Assembly: GCF_024582835.1 (NCBI RefSeq)
Contig: NZ_CP102096.1
Location: forward strand, 434,001-498,000
Source: Vibrio japonicus
Lineage (GTDB): Bacteria; Pseudomonadota; Gammaproteobacteria; Enterobacterales; Vibrionaceae
Length of the DNA: 64,000 bases
Direction: 5' to 3'
The translations under genes were made by a program, and so were the position numbers. Below are positions 58,934 through 64,000 of the stretch, one piece after another (positions within the stretch are counted from its first letter, which is position 1; each line of letters begins with the position of its first letter). The notes below the pieces were generated by a model, which ran no database searches, was not told where the DNA came from, and saw only the letters and a list, made by a program, of their open reading frames with translations.

Positions 58934-61153
58934 ATGGTTGCGGTTAGAAGCGCACATTTGAATCAAGATGAACAGTTTGAGCTAGATAAATGGATCGCTA
59001 GTCTAAATCAAGATGCTAAGGTCGCGGCGCGCCTCAAAGAGGTGTACCTCCACTGCGAAACCATTTTAAAAGATAGTGAACAGGGCCCACTGCTGTTGTG
59101 GCGTGGTCGAGAGATGATCGAAATTCTAATCACCCTCTCGATGGATAAAGCAACGCTGGTGGCGGCTCTGTTGTTCCCTCTTGTTTCAGGTGGTGCATAC
59201 CCTCGAGATAAATTTGAGGAAGATTTTGGCAAAGAAACCATTAAGTTAATTGATGGTGTCGAAGAGATGGCCGCTCTAGGTCAACTGAACGTCACCATGG
59301 AAGGAAGCGCTGCTTCGGCGCAAGTGGACAATGTTCGCCGTATGCTTCTTGCGATGGTGGATGACTTCCGTTGTGTGATCATCAAGTTGGCAGAGCGAAT
59401 CTGTAACTTAATTGAAGTTAAGCAAGCACCGGATGAAGTTCGCCGAGCCGCAGCAAAAGAGTGTGCCAATATTTATGCGCCACTTGCCAACCGCTTAGGC
59501 ATTGGTCAGTTAAAGTGGGAGATTGAAGATTACGCTTTCCGCTACCAGCACCCTGACACCTACAAACAGATTGCAAAACAGCTGTCTGAACGACGCATCG
59601 TTCGCGAAAAGTACATCAAAGACTTTGTTGATGACTTATCGAAAGAAATGAAAGAGTCTGGTATTAACGCCGAGGTGAGTGGCCGTCCAAAACATATTTA
59701 CAGCATCTGGCGTAAAATGCGCAAAAAAGGGCTAGCATTCGATGAGCTTTTTGATGTGCGTGCAGTCAGAATTATCGCTGACAAATTGCAAGATTGTTAT
59801 GCTGCTCTAGGTGCCGTTCACACCAAATACAAACACCTTCCAAGTGAATTTGACGACTATGTCGCGAACCCGAAACCGAACGGTTATCAGTCTATTCATA
59901 CAGTTATACTCGGGCCTGAAGGCAAAACCATAGAAATTCAAATCCGAACTAAGCAAATGCATGAAGACTCGGAGTTGGGTGTGGCTGCGCACTGGAAATA
60001 CAAAGAAGGTGGCGCTGGTCGCAGTGGTTACGATGAGAAAATCACTTGGCTGCGTAAGCTACTGGATTGGCAAGAAGAGATGTCCGATTCTGGCGAAATG
60101 CTGGATGAAGTTCGTAGCCAAGTCTTTGATGACCGTGTTTACGCCTTTACGCCTCGTGGTGATGTTGTTGACTTGCCGATGGGCGCAACACCGCTCGACT
60201 TTGCGTACCACATCCACTCTGAAGTTGGCCACCGTTGTATAGGTGCTAAAGTTGGAGGACGAATCGTACCATTCACCCATAAATTGCACATGGGCGATCA
60301 GGTAGAGATCATTACCTCAAAAGAGCCGAATCCATCTCGTGACTGGCTCAACCCATCGTTGGGCTTTGTACTCTCAGGTCGTGCGCGGGCAAAAATTAAC
60401 GCATGGTTCCGTAAGCAATCACGAGAGAAGAACCTAGAAGCGGGTCGTGAGATTCTGGAAGCAGAGCTAGCCAAGATTGGCGCAACGCTAAAAGATGCAG
60501 AGCAATACGCGCTGAAACGTTTCAACGTGAATACACCTGATGAATTGTACGTGGGTGTTGGCAGCGGTGACTTGCGTATTAACCAGATCATCAACCACAT
60601 CAACGCGTTGGTAAACAAACCGACTGCGGAAGAGGAAGATCAGCAGGCGCTGGAAAAACTGCAAGAAGCAGAAAGTAAAGCACCTGCGCAGAGTCGTCCG
60701 AAGAAAGACGCGGTTGTTGTTGAAGGGGTCGATAACTTGATGACGCACCTAGCGCGTTGTTGTCAGCCTATCCCGGGAGATGAGATTTGTGGTTATATCA
60801 CACAAGGTCGGGGTATCTCTGTACACCGAGCGGACTGTGAGCAGCTAGAAGAGCTTCGTCATCATGCAGCAGAGCGTATCATTGATACTGTTTGGGGCAG
60901 TGGATTTGTAGGATCTTACATCCTAACTGTCCGCGTTGAAGCAATGGAACGCGGTGGTTTGTTAAAAGACATCACGACATTGTTTGCCAACGAGAAAATC
61001 AAAGTCACCAGTATGAAGAGCCGAGTGGACTACCGCAAACAGCTTGCGATAATGGACTTTGACCTAGAGGTCACGAACATTGAAGTTCTAAGCAGAATCA
61101 CTGCTCGTGTGGAACAAATCAAAGATGTCGTTAGGGTCAAACGCTTAGGCTAA
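58934..61153 (+). CDS. relA: (p)ppGpp synthetase I
   Basis: RelA makes (p)ppGpp on ribosomes stalled by uncharged tRNA. The 739-residue protein has a degenerate N-terminal hydrolase domain: LLFPLVSGGAYP (near 80-91) lacks the catalytic His-Asp pair. The synthetase domain follows (VSGRPKHIYSIWRKMRKKG near 250-268, NGYQSIHTV near 318). Next come a TGS domain (YAFTPRGDVVDLPMGATPLDFA, near 400) and a C-terminal zinc-finger-like (RCCQPIPGDE) plus ACT region. Length agrees with E. coli (744). It lies between rlmD and mazG. Confidence 0.97.
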   Translation: MVAVRSAHLNQDEQFELDKWIASLNQDAKVAARLKEVYLHCETILKDSEQGPLLLWRGREMIEILITLSMDKATLVAALLFPLVSGGAYPRDKFEEDFGKETIKLIDGVEEMAALGQLNVTMEGSAASAQVDNVRRMLLAMVDDFRCVIIKLAERICNLIEVKQAPDEVRRAAAKECANIYAPLANRLGIGQLKWEIEDYAFRYQHPDTYKQIAKQLSERRIVREKYIKDFVDDLSKEMKESGINAEVSGRPKHIYSIWRKMRKKGLAFDELFDVRAVRIIADKLQDCYAALGAVHTKYKHLPSEFDDYVANPKPNGYQSIHTVILGPEGKTIEIQIRTKQMHEDSELGVAAHWKYKEGGAGRSGYDEKITWLRKLLDWQEEMSDSGEMLDEVRSQVFDDRVYAFTPRGDVVDLPMGATPLDFAYHIHSEVGHRCIGAKVGGRIVPFTHKLHMGDQVEIITSKEPNPSRDWLNPSLGFVLSGRARAKINAWFRKQSREKNLEAGREILEAELAKIGATLKDAEQYALKRFNVNTPDELYVGVGSGDLRINQIINHINALVNKPTAEEEDQQALEKLQEAESKAPAQSRPKKDAVVVEGVDNLMTHLARCCQPIPGDEICGYITQGRGISVHRADCEQLEELRHHAAERIIDTVWGSGFVGSYILTVRVEAMERGGLLKDITTLFANEKIKVTSMKSRVDYRKQLAIMDFDLEVTNIEVLSRITARVEQIKDVVRVKRLG

Positions 61154-61177
61154 CCTTCGCGTAGCATTGGTTATTTT

Positions 61178-61211
61178 AAGGCGAGTAGTGTTTAGCTGCT
61201 CGCCTTTTTTA
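61178..61211 (+). terminator. terminator between relA and mazG
   Basis: GGCGAGTAG (61180-61188) pairs with CTGCTCGCC (61196-61204), one G-T pair, and is followed by TTTTTTAT. mazG starts about 18 bases later, so readthrough or an overlapping promoter is needed. Confidence 0.85.
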
Positions 61212-61227
61212 TAAAGGAAAAAGTTAA

Positions 61228-62019
61228 ATGAATCATCCAATTGAGCAGTTAGAAAAGATTATGTCAGCGCTGCGTGACCCGGAAAGTGGGTGTCCTTGGG
61301 ATCTAAAACAGAGTTTCGACACGATTGTGCCTCATACGATAGAAGAAACCTACGAAGTGGTCGACGCGATTCAAAACCGAGACTGGCCTAATTTAAAAGA
61401 AGAATTGGGTGACTTACTGTTCCAAGTGATCTTTTATAGCCAATTGGCAAAGGAGCAGGGCCTATTTGATTTCTCTGAGGTCGTCGAAACGGTCAATGAA
61501 AAACTAACGCGTCGTCACCCGCATGTTTTTTCCGATATTGAGTTTGATAACGACGAGCAGATTCATGCGAACTGGGAGGCAGAGAAAGCCAAAGAGAAAG
61601 CGAAGGTAGGCAAAAAAGAAGAAAGTATTCTAGACTCAATACCAAATTCTCTGCCAGCACTTTCCCGTGCCACAAAGATCCAGAAGAAATGCGCGAAATA
61701 CGGTTTTGACTGGGATTCTTTAGGGCCAGTAGTGGAAAAAGTTCAGGAGGAAATCGAAGAGGTGATGGAAGAAGCGCTTCAAGTCTCTCCACAAGAAAGC
61801 AAAATTGAGCTAGAGCTTGGAGATTTGTTGTTTGCCACCGTTAACTTAGCACGTCATCTCGGTAAAGATCCTGAAGTAGCTTTGAGTAAGGCGAATATTA
61901 AATTTTCGAATCGTTTCAGGCAGGTAGAAGCCAAAGTGGCGAATTCGGGAAGAGAGTTAACCCAATGCTCGCTGAATGAACTTGATGAGTATTGGAATCA
62001 GGTGAAGCGAGAAGAGTAA
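61228..62019 (+). CDS. mazG: nucleoside triphosphate pyrophosphohydrolase MazG
   Basis: MazG hydrolyses NTPs to NMP and pyrophosphate and lowers ppGpp under starvation in E. coli. The 263-residue protein has two tandem MazG repeats. The first has the metal-binding [10 protein letters not shown] and [11 protein letters not shown] (near 38-68); the second has [10 protein letters not shown] and [11 protein letters not shown] (near 175-208). It follows relA as in E. coli. GGAAAA lies before the ATG. Confidence 0.96.
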   Translation: MNHPIEQLEKIMSALRDPESGCPWDLKQSFDTIVPHTIEETYEVVDAIQNRDWPNLKEELGDLLFQVIFYSQLAKEQGLFDFSEVVETVNEKLTRRHPHVFSDIEFDNDEQIHANWEAEKAKEKAKVGKKEESILDSIPNSLPALSRATKIQKKCAKYGFDWDSLGPVVEKVQEEIEEVMEEALQVSPQESKIELELGDLLFATVNLARHLGKDPEVALSKANIKFSNRFRQVEAKVANSGRELTQCSLNELDEYWNQVKREE

Positions 62020-63890
<1,871 letters not shown>

Positions 63891-63900
63891 AAAGGATATG

Positions 63901-63931
63901 GGCAGTGGCGAAGGTTGTGCCGCTGCCTTTT
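63901..63931 (+). terminator. hairpin with T-run between pyrG and eno
   Basis: GGCAGTGGC (63901-63909) pairs with GCCGCTGCC (63919-63927), one T-G pair, followed by TTTT. It may partly terminate pyrG transcripts or attenuate readthrough into eno. Confidence 0.7.
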
Positions 63932-63968
63932 AAATTTGACATTTATATTTGAACGAGAGGAAACACTA

Positions 63969-64000
63969 ATGTCTAAGATCGTTAAAGTTCTAGGTCGTGA
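63969..64000 (+). CDS. eno: enolase, first codons only
   Basis: The window ends ten codons into a gene reading MSKIVKVLGR, which matches the start of enolase (E. coli MSKIVKIIGRE). GAGAGGAAACACTA upstream supplies a good ribosome-binding site. The position directly after pyrG is the conserved gammaproteobacterial arrangement. Enolase interconverts 2-phosphoglycerate and phosphoenolpyruvate and is part of the RNA degradosome in E. coli. Confidence 0.93.
   Translation, partial: MSKIVKVLGR

Overview
The window is chromosomal DNA of a gammaproteobacterium, almost certainly a Vibrio. The evidence is the run ilvIH, serA, rpiA, 6S RNA, zapA, ygfB, ubiH, ubiI, ygfZ, sdhE, nadB, rpoE-rseABC, lepA-lepB-rnc-era, recO-pdxJ-acpS, barA, rlmD, relA, mazG, pyrG, eno. 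From memory this follows the leu-to-eno order of the large Vibrio chromosome; it was not checked by alignment. The species cannot be named from what is visible.

Layout. 1-4412: the distal part of an rRNA operon (16S 3' end, tRNA-Glu, 23S, 5S, tRNA-Thr, a second 5S, tRNA-Asp), with an intrinsic terminator placed between the first 5S and tRNA-Thr. 4482-10503: a DUF547 periplasmic protein and the leftward leuABCD operon, with a Leu-rich leader peptide, attenuator and promoter. 10523-17706: the most unusual part. One leftward operon encodes a P-loop NTPase and an ABC-exporter-like protein whose nucleotide-binding motifs have all degenerated. A divergent operon encodes a PepSY-like protein with an Asp-rich tail, an OmpR-family regulator, a PhoQ-like kinase and an SH3/17-kDa-antigen lipoprotein, followed by a porin. 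The repeat GCTGA-N6-(G/A)CTKA occurs in the divergent intergenic region and, as an inverted pair, before the porin, which suggests one regulon.

17841-25382: a PAP2 phosphatase with an MJ1255/VC2487-type glycosyltransferase, leuO, an acyl-CoA synthetase and ilvIH. 25411-36847: serA, rpiA, fau, 6S RNA and zapA leftward; ygfB, ubiH and ubiI rightward; then a small orphan protein gene, a 611-base gap with a candidate leftward small RNA, a YbaK-type deacylase with ygfZ, sdhE-ygfX and nadB. 37085-46426: the sigma-E operon with a good sigma-E promoter, lepA, lepB-rnc-era, and recO-pdxJ-acpS.

46460-54531: a complete kdpFABCDE potassium-uptake locus. Its sequence looks richer in G+C than its neighbours, it has tandem 11-base repeats upstream, and a strong terminator separates kdpFABC from kdpDE. 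It looks like an insertion into the otherwise conserved acpS-to-barA stretch. 54589-64000: barA (varS) leftward, then rlmD, relA, mazG, pyrG and the first codons of eno rightward.

Themes. Branched-chain amino acid synthesis (leuABCD, leuO, ilvIH) and serine synthesis make up the first third. Envelope sensing and remodelling appear twice: the two-component/porin cluster and the sigma-E operon. Translation and RNA maturation (lepA, rnc, era, rlmD, 6S, rRNA) and stringent response (relA, mazG) fill the rest.
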